A DNA stretch of 64,000 nucleotides from Caulochytrium protostelioides (GCA_003615045.1 ML014200.1:1-64000), one strand, 5' to 3'; counted from the stretch's first letter, positions 1-11,615 are shown. The notes: generated by a model from the sequence alone, not told the origin. Program-made: numbers and translations.

Positions 1-573
1 CTCAAACAACCCCCCGTACATAGGAAATTGGGACTGCTCCAACATGTGATCAATTTTGGAGATCGCCTCGTTTTCACTATCGCTAAGTATTTTCGGGACC
101 AAGTCTTCCTCCTTGAAAAATTGCGGCGGCAGCTCGCTAACCGACTCGGTCACCTTCCCTACGGTGACTGTAACGGGAGGCGGACCGCGGTTTTGGTGAA
201 TGGGTATCATCTCGAGAGCTTGGGAAGAAGATATCGCATCGGCGTGTCCAACGGAGGCATGAGCGCCGGCCAAGATGGCGGGCGCGGTCATCGCCATTTG
301 GAGCGGGTGCGGCACAAAGCCCTCCACGTCCCTCAGCGCCAAGGTGTTGCCGCTGGACCCAGCGACGGCCGCGGCCGCGGCGGCCGCCGACGCGGCAATC
401 CGCGCGGCTTCATCGCTGCCGGAGATCATCGGGTCAACACCAAAGGCCATCATTCCGGGCTTCATGCCCCTCAGGGGAGGCGGCGCCGCGTGGCCGACGA
501 GGACCACGCTACACAGAAGCGCAAGGACCAGGCACACGCGGCGCGCGAAAGCATACTTTGGAGAGACGGCCAT
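1..573 (-). CDS. Secreted protein, N-terminal part (runs off the left edge)
   Basis: I do not recognise this protein. An ATG at 573-571 opens a frame that stays open to base 1, giving 191 codons with the C-terminus outside the window. Residues 1-27 look like a signal peptide: a basic start with two arginines, a leucine/valine-rich core (VCLVLALLCSVVLVG), and a probable cut after HAA before APPPLRG. An alanine run follows (residues about 60-70). The rest is hydrophilic, with an acidic patch near residues 155-175 (EED, SDSENE). There is no membrane segment after the signal, so secretion is likely. Two other signal-peptide proteins of unknown function lie at 10809 and 35244. Its neighbour at 870-1135 is a transposon relic on the same strand. 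Function is unknown; an effector-like role is only a guess. Confidence 0.6.
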   Translation of the reverse strand, partial: MAVSPKYAFARRVCLVLALLCSVVLVGHAAPPPLRGMKPGMMAFGVDPMISGSDEAARIAASAAAAAAAVAGSSGNTLALRDVEGFVPHPLQMAMTAPAILAGAHASVGHADAISSSQALEMIPIHQNRGPPPVTVTVGKVTESVSELPPQFFKEEDLVPKILSDSENEAISKIDHMLEQSQFPMYGGLFE

Positions 574-869
574 GACGCACGGGTCTGAGGCGATCGAGGA
601 TCTCGGGGAAGCGGTCCGCAGCAAGGGAGGATGGGCGCCGTCCGCCAACCGGGAAATTGCCGGGAAACCGTCGTGCCGCCGTGACGGTGTGATGACGGTG
701 GTGCAACAGGTAGTCGCATGCTCGCTCCGCCTCCGTGCCTCGTGGTCGGAGGAGCAGCAGTAGAGGAAGGGCTTCAGGCACAACCAGGAAGATTCTCACA
801 GAGACGGTGTATCTACACGTTACAGAACACACAGGCCCACGCTCCCCGACCCAACTCGCACCCCATCCT
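574..869. other. Upstream region of the left-edge secreted gene
   Basis: This gap holds the presumed promoter and 5' leader of the minus-strand secreted gene. I see no conserved coding frame, RNA gene or clear TATA box. Confidence 0.3.
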
Positions 870-1135
870 CTCCATGGCGCCCCCTAGGGGTCCCCCACCG
901 AGTACGCATTTAAGTTCGGTGTCGGCCGAGCTTGCCTATCGTGGGATACAACTTGGTTCGCGCCGGGTGGCGGCACAACGCTGTCGATTTGACGGGTGAG
1001 GCCAGACAGCGTCGGATGGTCAACGCGGCATGGAGATCGTGGTTCACCCACTTGCTGTGGACAGCTTCATAGCCGTTGGTGGCTTCAGACCACAGCAACC
1101 CTCGGAGCTCGATCCCCGGGCCCCGGCGTTGCCCT
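870..1135 (-). mobile_element. Fanzor-like 3'-end relic, copy A
   Basis: The minus strand encodes the end of a TnpB/Fanzor-type nuclease. It has a GLLW segment, then VNHDLHAALTIRRCLA, matching the RuvC-III motif (RD-x-NAA-x-NI) that is followed by RRC in every copy here. Downstream in the sense direction lies the 3' flank shared with copy D: a tgcgtactcggtggggg block and the palindrome CCCCTAGGGG at 881-890. Only about 265 bases are recognisable, so this is a 5'-truncated copy. Similarity fades near 1135, just before the 3' end of the next gene. The RuvC-III aspartate is kept, but the domain is far too short to act alone. Confidence 0.65.
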
Positions 1136-1279
1136 TGCTGCGGGACCCGGCAACGGCGATTTCGCCCTTGCCTCCGGGGGGCAAACTCGGCCGCGCCGTC
1201 GAAACTCTCATCGCGCGTGGGTATGGGAGGGGAGCCGAGCGGCCGCCACCAGGCCATGCTCTCGGGCGGGGTGGCGACT

Positions 1280-2879
1280 TCAGCACAGGCACATGCCGTG
1301 GACCACCGTCTGCCACCACGTCGGCGGACGTGAATCCGCATCGTCGTCGGTATCGGCCGCCGTCTCGTCGTCGGCCAATCGACGCTGCACCCGGCCTCGC
1401 CATGCCGGTGACACGTAGGGCGATGGCCCCATGAGGAGGGGCCACGCTTCCGATAGAGAGGCCGCCCGCGAGTCTTGCGGGTGCCATGCGTCAGGATGGC
1501 CGCGACACGGGGAATGACGACGCTGGCGCGAGGGTGACCGATGGTGGCGGCGATGCTCCCGCTGCACCGTCGCCCTGACAGGATCCAGCGAAACGTGGCC
1601 AACCGAGTCGTTGTCCTCGCTTGCTTGAGCATCAATCGCATCCATGGCAGGCATGACAGCATCCATGAGAGCATCAGCCGTTAGAGGCAGGCACGAGCCC
1701 TCGATAGCCGGGGGCACCACGCGGTCGGTGTCATACACTGAAAGTTGGCGGGGCGACGGCGTCCATGCCACCATGTCGTCGCCCGTGACCGTCGTCGCAT
1801 CCGCCGACCGCGCCGGCGAGACCGCTTCGGAGACGGGCTCGTCGACCATCAAGGGCGACCGCGCTGTCGGTTCCGACGCGGCCGCTGCTGCCGCCGCTGC
1901 CCCAGCCGGGACGACCGCCGTCCTGGCGACCACCGGCTTCGTGAACGATGGGGCCGCAGTTTCCTCGATGTCTGTGATGTCGGTGAGGGTCGCCGAGGCG
2001 TCCTCGAGAATGGTGGTTGCCGGACTCGTCAGCTCGGGTCCACCCCAGGACGTGCAAACGGCGAGCGACGGCGGGGGCGTCACCATTAGGGCCGCCGCCA
2101 GCGGCGGCAGCGCTGCCGTAGGCTCGGACCCGTGGACGAGGAGATTGGCTGCGGCCGTCAATGGCAACGGCGTAGCGACCCGCGACGTCGACGCAGCAGC
2201 CGCAGGAGCCGCCGGAGCAGGAGAAGCATCGACGGCGGTGCCGGGGGCTTGCAGTGAAAACGGCAGCGCGCTGGCGTACCGCCGAAGCGCCCACGGGCGC
2301 ATCTCTGGATCCGCGAACGACTCGGTCGCGCCGCCGTCGTCGCCGGCACGGACGTCGCCATGGTCGCGCGCCGAGAGACTGGGTGCGCTCTGCAGGCTGC
2401 TGCGGCGGACCACGAGGGCCGCGGGGCTGAGTGTTAAGCATCCCGAGGCCGTGCGCACGACGAATGGCGGATGGCGCGGCCAGCCGGCGGCGGCGGCGGA
2501 CACCGGGGCCAGCCACAGGTGGGAGGCCGAGAGAACGCGCCGCGAGGCCGCGGCGGGCGACGGCGCGGCCATCGCGGTCGACACGGGCGACGTCGCGCAC
2601 CGGCGGGCGGGCGCCGATGGGAGACGCCGCGCATCGCGGCCCGCGGCGGCGGCCTCAGCGTCTCGGCGGTCGAGCAGGGCCGGCGTGGAGCGAACGCGGG
2701 TGGTCGCGCGCTGCGGCCGTGGCCAGAGCGCGGGCGGCGGCGGCCAGACGGGGGTCATCGCCGCCGCGCGGAGCGGCGCGCCGCGAGCCGGCCAGCCGCC
2801 GGGGCCGGCGGTAGGCCCGTGGCCGAACCGGTGGGCGCGCCGGACGCCGACGCCGTCAACGAGCGAGGCCTGCGCTGAT

Positions 2880-2918
<39 letters not shown>

Positions 2919-2980
2919 GCTGGCGGCGCCGCGGATGGCGTCCGGAGCAGCGGGGGCTCGTGCGCCGGCCTCAGCGTCAT
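1280..2980 (-). CDS. Hypothetical Pro/Ala/Thr-rich protein
   Basis: I recognise no family in this 566-residue frame. The first ATG in frame is at 2980; the frame is open further upstream but only from a GTG, so a spliced 5' exon is possible. The N-terminal half is proline- and alanine-rich with a PTPTPTPAP run. The middle (about residues 290-420) is more ordinary, with a segment LEDASATLTDITDIEETA and a VYDTDRVVPPAIEG stretch. The C-terminus is acidic (ADDETAADTDDDADS) and ends in a Trp-containing tail. It is probably an intrinsically disordered protein. A shadow frame of similar length runs on the plus strand, but this one has better-spread acidic, Trp and Tyr residues. A TATA-like box lies upstream at 3297-3304 on the same strand. 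Confidence 0.45.
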
Positions 2981-3296
2981 GATGGCGTCCACGCCTGGGC
3001 GGGCGGCGTCGGTGTCGGTGTCAGCGTCGGCCCGGTTACAGCCGCGCTGCGGTGACGCGGGGGAGACGGACCACGGGCTGGACGCCGCGGGAGTGGGCGA
3101 GGAGGCTGCCGCAGGACGCGCCGTCGCAGAGCCTGGCCTCGGGAGGCGCTCATGGGAACCACGGCCGCGCCGTGCGAGGTTGGGGTCGGCAGATCGACTG
3201 CTCGCGGCCGTGGCTGTTCCGACCCCGCGGCCGTGACGCGACGCGCATCCACGGCGGATCGACCCTCCTTCTCTCTTTGCTCGCTCGTTTTACCCG

Positions 3297-3304
3297 TATA
3301 TATA
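3297..3304 (-). promoter_or_regulatory. Possible TATA box
   Basis: TATATATA occurs about 320 bases upstream of the first ATG of the minus-strand hypothetical gene, in a region that is otherwise GC-rich. Its use is inferred from sequence alone. Confidence 0.3.
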
Positions 3305-3650
3305 GCTTGGTATGGTCTATGGACGGATAGTTTCCCGCCCGATGCGGACGCCGGGATGTTGACGGGATGCGGCGGACCCCAGCGGCCGGACAGCATTTCC
3401 TTCGGGATTGACACCCGCGACACGCCTTCATGCCCGATTTCCCTCTGGATGGTTGCGAGCTTCTTGCTTCTTGCGCGCTCCGCGCCGATCCGGAGCCCCC
3501 GGATGACGGCGACGCGTGGCGTCGGCGGCGGCGGCAGCGGCAGCGGCGGCAGCGGCAGCGGCAGCGGCGGCGGCGCGCTTCGGCGCTTCCAGGGAAGGCG
3601 TCGCCACGCGCCGCGGCGGGAACGAAGGCGGCGGCGGGCGCGTCCCTCCG

Positions 3651-3717
3651 CCGCCCATCGCCGCCGCCCATCGCCGCCGCCCATCGCCGCCGCCCATCGC
3701 CGCCGCCCATCGCCGGC
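3651..3717. repeat. 13-bp minisatellite, about five units
   Basis: The unit ccgccgcccatcg recurs with an exact 13-base spacing (catcg at 3656, 3669, 3682, 3695 and 3708). It lies just past the stop codon of PKC1, probably in its 3' untranslated region. Confidence 0.85.
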
Positions 3718-3750
3718 CAAGCGGCCCCCCCTCGGAAGGCCACGCCGGGT

Positions 3751-4879
3751 TCACGCGTCCGCGCCGGCGACCCCCGCCAGGACGGCGGCGCGGTGGGCGC
3801 GGGCCCAGTCGGCCACATAGGTAAAGCCGCGGAACTCGTCCTGGTCCGCGAGGCTGAGCACGGCGTGGCACGGCGTGAGCACGGGCGGCTCGGCCGTGAA
3901 CTCGGGGTCGAAGTGGGACACGTCGGTGGGCGACGCGACGGCCGGACGGTACGGCGGCGCGACGCGGCGCGCGAGCAGGGCGTCCCAGGCGATGCCGCGG
4001 AAGAACGGGTGCGCCCGGATGGGCGCTGCGTCGTCCGGCCCGCTGCCCAGCCGGTGCCGCGGGTTCTTCACCAGCAGACCCTGCAGCAGGCTCACGGCCT
4101 CGCGGTCGAGGCTCGGCGGGTACACCACGTCGTCGTGGAGGATGGCGTCAAAGATGGCGTCCTCGTGGCTGCCGCGGAACGGCGACTGCCCGAGTAGCAG
4201 CTGGTAGACGAGCACGCCGAAGGCCCACCAGTCGACGGCGCGGCCGTAGCCGCCGTCGGTCAGAATCTCGGGCGCCATGTAGTCCGCGGTGCCAGCAAGC
4301 GTATGCGTCAGATCGCTGCGGCCCATGTTCTCTTTGCACAAGCCGTAGTCGGCGATCTTGATGTGGCCGTCCGGCGCCAACAGGATGTTGTCGAGCTTCA
4401 GGTCGCGGTACACGATGGCGTTCTCGTGGAAGTACTCCAGGGCCAGCAGCACCTCCGCTGCATAGAACGTGGCACGCTGCGCCGAGAACGGGTGCTGCTG
4501 GATGTGCCACATCAGATCGCCGCCGGCCACATACTCCATCACAAAGTAGAGCCGGCTCTCGGTCTGGAAGCAGGAGTGCAGATTCACGAGAAACGGGTGC
4601 CGGGTCCGGTTGGCAGCAAGGAAGACACGCTTCTCGGAGCGCGTGCTTTCCACCTCGTCGTTCTCGATAATGAACGCTTTCTTGAGCACCTTGATCGCGA
4701 AGAGGCCGCCGGTCGCCTTCTCCTCCGCGAGCATCACCTTGCCAAAGTTCCCCTTACCCAGCACGGCCAGGAACGTCCAGTCGTCCAAGCCACCCGCTGG
4801 CCGGGGCGGCCCCGGGGCCAGGGTCGCCGCAGGCGGCGCGGCCGGTGCCTGGGACGAGCGGCGGCCGTGGCCAGGGCCG

Positions 4880-4911
<32 letters not shown>

Positions 4912-7900
4912 CGCAAGCGACACCGCCAAAGACAGGTCATCCTCCGATTCCGACGCGCTTTCCGTGCCCGAGTCGGACGCCAGATGGTCGGCGGCTGCCG
5001 TCGGCAGCGCGGCGGCGGTGGCCAGGGCGCCGTGGGCGGTCGTCGACGGCGCGCCAGCAGGGGGCGGGAAAGGGGCCACGCCGTCGCGCGGCCGCGGAAT
5101 CGGCGGCCGATCCCGCGCCACCGCCACCGCAGAGGGCCCGACGTGAGGCGCCGTCGCCGCCGTCCCGGTCGCTGCGGCGGCGGCGGCGGCGGCGGCGCTG
5201 TCACGCGATGGTGACGACCAAGGCGACGGCGACGGTGACGGCGACGCGGACACCGACGGCGATGCGCCCGCACCCGGGACGGTCGGCATGCCCGTGTCCG
5301 ACGGGATCCACGACGAATCGGCGGCAAAGGGCGACGACGCGGCGACCTGCAGCGGGATCTGCGGCGGCAGGGGCGGCACCCGCGACGGGGACGGCCCCGG
5401 GGAGGCCGATGCGGCGGGCCGCGGCGACGCGTCGTCGGCCGCGGCCGGGAACGCCACGGGCGATACGACCGGCAACGCGGCGAGGTGCGGCGGGAAGGGC
5501 GGCAGCGGCTGCAGCGGCGGCGGACGAGCGGCGCCTGAGAGAGCCGAGACGCCCGAGACGCCCGAGAGGGCCGAGTCGGCCGAGACGGCGCGCACCATCG
5601 CGACCGGACCGGCCTCCGATGGTGCGTATTGCTGCTGCTGCTGCTGCAGCTGCTGCAGCTGCAGCTGCTGCTGCTGCTGACGCCAGGCCGTTTCGCGCTG
5701 CACGCGGTCGCGCCGCCCGCGCTCAGCAGCGTCGACGTGGCTTTGTAACTGCGCCACCATCTGGGGGCTCAGCCCGCAGAAGTTGGGGATCAGCACGGCG
5801 CAGCCGCCGTGGGCGTGGAGTCCGCACTCGGTGCACTTCTGCACGTCCTTTCGGCCCCGTTCGCGGGACTTGCCCGTGCCCGCGGCGCCCACGAGCGGCA
5901 GCATGACGCCGCAGTGCGCACACCAGTTGACATTCCGGTTCGCTGATGGCTGGAACCGGTGCGGGATGTTGTGGTTCAGCACCTGCAGCGCGGGTGCGGG
6001 CGCTGCCGCCATCGCGTGGACCGCCGCGCCATCGTCGGCGCCCGCACCCGTTTTTGCGTCCACCGCTTCGGCTGCGGCGGCCTCCTGCTCGGAGGCCGTG
6101 ATACATTTCGGAACGACGCGGGCCTGACAGCGCCGGTGGCAGGTATACCGGCAGAGTTGGCACTGGAAGCCCTGGCCGTCGAACAAAAAGTCGTGGCAGA
6201 CGGCGCACTTCATGGGCCGGTAGAACTGGATGGCGGCGAAGCGGTGGCCGCGGCGCATCATGATTTTCTGAACCGCGCGGCGCCGCACAATGGGGCGCGA
6301 CGGCGCTGGTGCCAGCGCCGTCGCGGCGAGGGCCGCCGTCCCCGTGGGCATGAAGGCCGCCGCGCGGTCGGTCCACGCGAACTGGACGTGAAGCTGACCG
6401 GCCGGTTCCATATCGAGCCAGAGCTCCTCGGTGGCCGCCGCCGGCGGCCCAGGGCGCGGCGGCGCGCTGCCCACCCTGAGATCGGTCGCCGAGCTGGCGG
6501 CGCTGGACGGCGGGAGGCCGCCGGCGCTCTCGGCGCCGCGCAGCGTTAGCTCGCGCCGCAGGTCCTGGAGACGGAACCACACGAGGCCGAGCGGGAGCTG
6601 GCTCTCGCCGTCGCAGACGACGAGCTCCACGCTGTGACCGCGGACGACGTCGGCGGTCAGCGCTTCGTTCCAGGAGCCGCGGGTCCGGCGGGACTGTGCC
6701 TTTTCGGCGCCGTCGATGCGCAGCGTCGCGTACACGGCGCTGCGGTGGCTGCGCTTGTTCATGAGCCCGAGGACGCCGAGCAGCCGCACGCGCAGCCGGC
6801 CCGTAAGCGGCGCGCGGGCCGACGGCTCCACCGGGTCGAACGCGCGTGCTGCTCCCGCCAGTCGCGCTGCCGAAGGCGGCTCCGGCGACGAGGCGACGAC
6901 GCCGCAATCGCGATCGCGATCACGGCGGCTGCTGCGACTGCTGTCGTGGGTCAACGATGCGAAGCCGTCCTCCAGCCGGTCCAACATCAGGGCGGGCCCG
7001 CTGACGCCGGAGTCACCGACCGTGGCGGCAGCCTCGTCGTCGTCGTCGTCGTTGTCGTCATGGTCGTCGTTGTCGTCGTGGCTCTTCAAAATGTCGCGAT
7101 CGAGGTTGTTTTCACGAGTGTCGTCGTCGTCGTCGTCGTCGTCGCTGTCCAAGGCGGCGAGCGGACGGAACTGCAGCGTTTCATACTTTTGGCGCGCTTT
7201 CAACAGCAGGGTCCGCTTTTCTTGGCTCTCGCGGTATTTAAAGGCGACTTCCTCATAGCGCGCCTGGGCTTGCGGCGTGGTGGCGGCGACGGCCGCCGGC
7301 GCGAATGACAGCGCCGACGCGGCCGTGGCAGTGTGCTCCTCCTGCAGCGCCTGAAGCATCTTGGCAAACCCGACCTCCAGGCGCTCCTCGACCCGCAAGC
7401 GGTGGTCGATGACCGCCAGCTTATACGCGATTTTCTCAGACGTGATGGCCATGGTGGATTTCCAACAGTCGAGCGGGTGGCGCGGGACGGCGTGGACGGG
7501 GGAGCCGAGGAGCGGCGAGAAAAACGGCAGCGCCGACGACGGCGCGGGGCTCCGCGGGCCGCCGTGCGCGCCGTGGGCCTCCGCGACGCCCTCCGCGCTC
7601 CCGCTGGCCGAGGCCCAGGCGCCCGCGCCCGGATGGCCGCCCAACGACGCGAGACTCTGCGCGGACGCCGAGCGGTGACTGCCGGCAAGCGAGCGCGTGC
7701 GCGTAAGCGTGTTGGAGATCCAGCTCTGGACGGCATGCGCCGTGTTGCGGACGCTGGTGCCGGCCGCGGCAAACGAGTGGTTCCGCGGCAGCCCCGAGCG
7801 GCCGCCCGCGGCGGCGCCGCCGCCCGCGAGGGCCGCGATGGCGTCGGACGAGCCGTGGCCCCGTGGCGGCAGAAATGGCGACGTTACGCCGATCGCTGGC

Positions 7901-8721
7901 GCGGCACGGGCTCCGAGCCCCTCCGCGTGGGGCAGGCCCCCGGGACGGCCGGTGGCGGCGCCCGCGCTGGCCAGCGGCCCTGATCCGAGGCCGGAGCCGG
8001 AGCCGGCGTCGTCGAGCGGACCGCCCGGCGCGAAGCCCCGGGCGTCGTGGACGCCCGGATGGGCCGCGGGCCGCGGCAGTTCGCCGAACGGCAGCGGGTC
8101 GGTCTGGACGCCGCGCGCCGGCACGCTGGGAGGGCGCTCGAGCGCATGGACGGCGCGGCGGCCGGACGGCACGGCCGCCACGAGGTCCGCGAGGCCGCTG
8201 CCGCTGCCCGGGCGGCTGCCGCCACCGCTGCCGCCACCGCTGCCGCCACCGCTGGCGCTGGCGCTGCCGCGGCGGGGCACCGCGACGCCGTCGCCGGTCA
8301 GGGACGCCTCGTGCGGCGTGAGTGTCGCCAGCGGGGCGGCCCACGGCGCCTCGGTGGTCGGCGACGCGGCGCCGAGGGCATCGGCATCGCGGAGGATGCG
8401 CTGTAGGGCCTCATGGGCAGAGCCATCGAGGAGCGATGCGCTTCCCGCCGCCGAATGGGTTTCCGTCTCGGCAACGGCCGTCGCGGGCGGCGGCGGCGTG
8501 TCGGCGGCGGCGCCGGAGCGGCGGCGGCGACGCGCGACGAGGCGACGTCGCTCGGACTCGAGATAGTCAAGCCGCTTCTGCGACTCGAAGCGGGTGATCT
8601 CGCAGGAATGGATGGCGGCGGCGTCACGGAGGTTCGGCAACAGCGCTTCAGCGCCGGCCTGGCACTTGCGCTCGATGGCCACGCGCTGCTCCAGCTCCGC
8701 GATCTGCTCGTTCAGCCCCAT
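3751..8721 (-). CDS. PKC1: Fungal protein kinase C (Pkc1 type)
   Basis: A 1656-residue kinase with the layout typical of fungal Pkc1. Two HR1 coiled coils (about 1-70, starting MGLNEQIAELEQRV, and about 414-520) would bind Rho1-GTP. A C2-like domain follows (about 635-730). Two Cys/His C1 fingers come next (about 825-872 with CAVCHDF; about 920-982 with CAHCG). The kinase domain runs from about 1310: GKGNFGKV glycine loop, FAIKVLKK lysine, YRDLKLDN catalytic loop, ADYG in place of DFG as usual in Pkc1, and MAPE. The activation loop keeps a Thr (SDLTHTLAGTADY) and the hydrophobic motif is FRGFTYV. It would act in the cell-wall integrity pathway above a MAP-kinase cascade. Long low-complexity linkers carry polyAsp and polyGln runs, so it exceeds yeast Pkc1 (1151 aa). 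The frame extends upstream only from a GTG; the ATG at 8721 sits at the start of HR1. Confidence 0.95.
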
Positions 8722-9130
8722 CGCGGCGACGGCGCGTGTGGGAAGCGAGCGGGAGACGGGCGGCGGCAGCGGCGGCGGCGGCGGCAGCCGGGCCAGGTCC
8801 TCGCATTCAACAGCGGTCACGACGTCGGCTCTCACTCACGGGGGAGCCCGAGGGGGGTAGCGACAGCCACGAAGGGCCTCACGGCACGCGGCGCGTCGCC
8901 CGTGATGCGTGGTGGATCGCGTGGGAGCGCGGGGGGGTTCAGCGCTCAGCCGGTGGCAGCGACAATCGACGTGGGGCCCTACAAAGTGCCGTTTCAAGCT
9001 GTTCTCCAGGGATCGGAGGTCGACCTCCTCTGAGGCCCGACGGCTTTGGCGGCAGCGCTTCGCCGATGCCGAACACCAAACGCCGAACTGGCAGTCATCG
9101 CAACATCAAGAAACAGGCACATGGCACGGT

Positions 9131-9230
9131 ATGGCATGACATGACATCACATGGCATCGCATGACATCGCATGGTATCGCATGGTATCGCATGGCATGAC
9201 ATGGCATGACATCGCGTCGCGTCGCATCGC
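9131..9230. repeat. Degenerate pentanucleotide tract (ATGGC/ATGAC/ATCGC)
   Basis: About 100 bases are built from five-base words ATGGC, ATGAC, ATCGC, ATGGT and later GTCGC, in an irregular order that keeps a strict period of five. It lies in the PKC1 upstream region. Confidence 0.85.
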
Positions 9231-9680
9231 CTCGCTGACCGAAACCGTCACACGCACGTGCGACGCCGGCGCGATGGCTTGGCGCGACTCCGACCACGCC
9301 GGCGTGAACCGCGCGATCCGCTTGGCTCCGCCACCCCCGATCCCGCCCCGAGCTGCGCCGATACCGGAGGGCAGGGAGAATGCGGCTTGAGAAAGGCTCA
9401 AGGGGACGGGCGCTGGCGCCGGCGCCGCCAGCCGCGGCGTGCCGCCACGATGGCCTCGCGGGGCCGTCCCGTTGGACCCGAACCGGTCGCTGCTCGCCTC
9501 GGAGCGCGACGAGGAGGCGTCGCAGGCGTCACCGTCATCGGTGCGGGCAGCAACGCAGCGGTTGGGATCATGTTTCCATTTTTACCGATGACGAACGAGG
9601 CGTCGGCGATCGGCGGTCGACGATCGACGAGCTACGGCTGGATGGAGTGCCGAGGGCGCGCAGGAGCATCCGGGAGAGAG

Positions 9681-9752
9681 GCGATGCGATGGGACGCGAG
9701 GCGACGCGACGCGAGGCGACGCGACGCGATGCGATGCGATGCGATGCGATGC
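9681..9752. repeat. Pentanucleotide tract (GCGAT/GCGAC/GCGAG)
   Basis: About 70 bases of GCGAT, GCGAC and GCGAG words. It is the same class as the tract at 9131-9230, whose ATCGC word is the reverse complement of GCGAT. Confidence 0.85.
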
Positions 9753-10808
9753 CTCGCTGGAATGACAATGGCGCCACATCTATGAACCCTTCAAATATGA
9801 ACCTCCAGCGTTGCAAGATGCAATGCGGCTCGACGAGACATCGTTGCGTCCTTTTCCGTCGACCAAGTGCCATGAGGCAAGAGTCCCCCCGAAGTTCCCC
9901 CGGAAAACGCCCATGGCCGACCCGACCCGCCTCTCTACCTAGCGTGCAGCCGGGAGAGAGACCCGTGTGATGCCAGCGAGCTGCAGAGAGGCGGGGAGTC
10001 GAGGCGTCGACCACACAGCGAAAGCCACGTGTCGTGTTTTTCATGGGAGCGCCGTTCGCTCGGACGAACAGCCAGATCGCCACAAAGACTTGCAACCATT
10101 TGGGTCATGTCGACGACGTGGCCAAGACGGTAGCGTCACCTGCTGTCTCAAGCTTACTGTCCAAAAGACGGTGCATCAGACGGCCGGGTGGCTCCGGCAG
10201 AGGCAGAGCTACACGAGGCTGCTGACTCTCTTAAACAGATCTGCGCGGACCGAGTGATACGCGGCATGCGGGCATCGGAGATCACAACCGTAAAAAAACC
10301 GTACTCCGCTCTTGCTGCGCCGATGGGCGAGCTCCAGCTCTCGTGTTCCTCGTGCGACGGCACCCATGCACCACGTGCCACGGAGCTTCCCCAGCGTCCC
10401 AGCTTTTCGGCCACCCTCCGACCCGGGAGGCCTCTGATGTCCATGACACCGCCGGAGACATCCGCCGAGCCAAGCACGCCACCACGGTGTGACAAACACA
10501 GCGGAAAGGCGAGGCTGTTATGCGCCCCCTGCTGACACATGAGGAGGAGGCGGAGGCGGCAGGGGATGGATGTCTTTGGTCAGCGAGCCGGGGCAGGTCG
10601 AATTCACATGCCGACCCCAAGCGAGGCTCGCATCGCTGGGCTGTCCATCGCAGAGTGCAGTCCGTCGCCATGGCGCCGTGCGGCACCCTGTCTGCCGCTG
10701 TCGCCTTTTCTGTCACCTTCTGGCCAACGCACCTGTTGCGCAGCACCCGCCTTCCCCACGCCTATCCCCGCACATTGCCGGCCGTGCCACGGAGTCACCG
10801 CGACCGAC

Positions 10809-11441
10809 ATGCGAGTGAGCATCTGGTTCAAGCGTGCCGTGACGCTGGCCGCTGCGGCGTCTCTCGGCGCCCAGGCGGCGCCCATGCCTGTCGTTCCCAC
10901 CCAACTCGCCAGCGTTGGAGCCACGCGGGGTATCGCGAGCCTCGCGTCCACCGCGGTCCATGCGCCGACGCCGAAGCCGCCCACGGTGGTGGCAGCGCCA
11001 GTCGACCTCCTCACTCGGGGACCGTCAACGCTCCCGTCCGCCACGCCGTACTCTGACATGGTCATGAGCACGCTGAGCCCGCCGGGACCGGGGATACCGG
11101 AACCCCCGCAGGAGCTGATGGTGACCCTGGCACCAGAGCAGTTAGAGACGGCCCGGGGGGCCGCGCCGACCGCCGCGTCGGCCCCCAAGAACGACATCAA
11201 CGACCGGTACCGTTCCTTCTGGAAGAAACGCGCCGATGTCCTGTTCAACCCCGCTGTTCGCAGCAAGCCCGTGAACCGAGAGCCTCTCACGGTCATGGAG
11301 CCCAAGGCGGAGTCAATGACCGATGTATCGGAATCTTCGTCGACGCGGTACCCAAGCAAACCTTTTGTGACGCGATGGCCCAGAATGAATTTCATGGGGA
11401 ACGGCCCGCGGCGGGGACTCTGGCCGGAAGCGAGGCCATGA
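10809..11441 (+). CDS. Small secreted protein of unknown function
   Basis: A 210-residue protein starting at the ATG at 10809. The frame is open further upstream, but only this start gives a clean signal peptide: MRVSIWFKRAVTLAAAASLG, with a probable cut after AQA before APMPVV. Residues 25-140 are rich in Pro, Ala, Thr and Val and look disordered. A basic segment follows (RYRSFWKKRADVLFNPAV, about 155-172). The C-terminus is Arg/Pro/Trp-rich and ends GLWPEARP. There is no cysteine pattern, repeat or membrane segment. The family is not recognised; the layout (signal, disordered linker, basic tail) is common among fungal effector candidates, which is an inference. A Fanzor-like relic starts about 60 bases past the stop. 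Confidence 0.6.
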   Translation: MRVSIWFKRAVTLAAAASLGAQAAPMPVVPTQLASVGATRGIASLASTAVHAPTPKPPTVVAAPVDLLTRGPSTLPSATPYSDMVMSTLSPPGPGIPEPPQELMVTLAPEQLETARGAAPTAASAPKNDINDRYRSFWKKRADVLFNPAVRSKPVNREPLTVMEPKAESMTDVSESSSTRYPSKPFVTRWPRMNFMGNGPRRGLWPEARP

Positions 11442-11504
11442 TCACTGAATGATTGTTTAGACTACTTCTCCATATCGGTCCTTTCCGTACCTAACGCACA
11501 CGTC

Positions 11505-11545
11505 ATCCCCTCTGTGGGCCCCCGAGGGTGTCCCCCCTTTCCCCC

Positions 11546-11615
<70 letters not shown>

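Larger units (their letters stand above)
2981..3750. other. Gap between the hypothetical gene and PKC1
   Basis: This 770-base gap contains the promoter of the minus-strand hypothetical gene and the PKC1 3' flank. It has short GTCGGC/GTCGGT runs, CAGCGG-type repeats at about 3525-3575, and a 13-bp minisatellite. No other gene is evident. Confidence 0.4.
8722..10808. other. 2.1-kb gap between PKC1 and the next secreted gene
   Basis: It holds the PKC1 promoter and two pentanucleotide repeat tracts. The short frames present mostly begin with non-ATG codons or run through the repeats, and I could not support any as a gene. The last 250 bases are the presumed promoter of the plus-strand secreted gene. 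Confidence 0.4.

Noticed and set aside
1644-3236. Plus-strand frame of 530 codons opposite the hypothetical gene
   Set aside because: It is Ala/Gly/Arg-rich without motifs; the minus-strand frame has better residue balance. The choice is not certain.
9131-9230. CRISPR-like array
   Set aside because: The units are five bases long with no spacers; this is a simple tandem repeat in a eukaryote.
9568-10095. Minus-strand frame with a hydrophobic start (VFVAIWLFV)
   Set aside because: It starts with a TTG, not an ATG, and runs through the pentanucleotide repeat.
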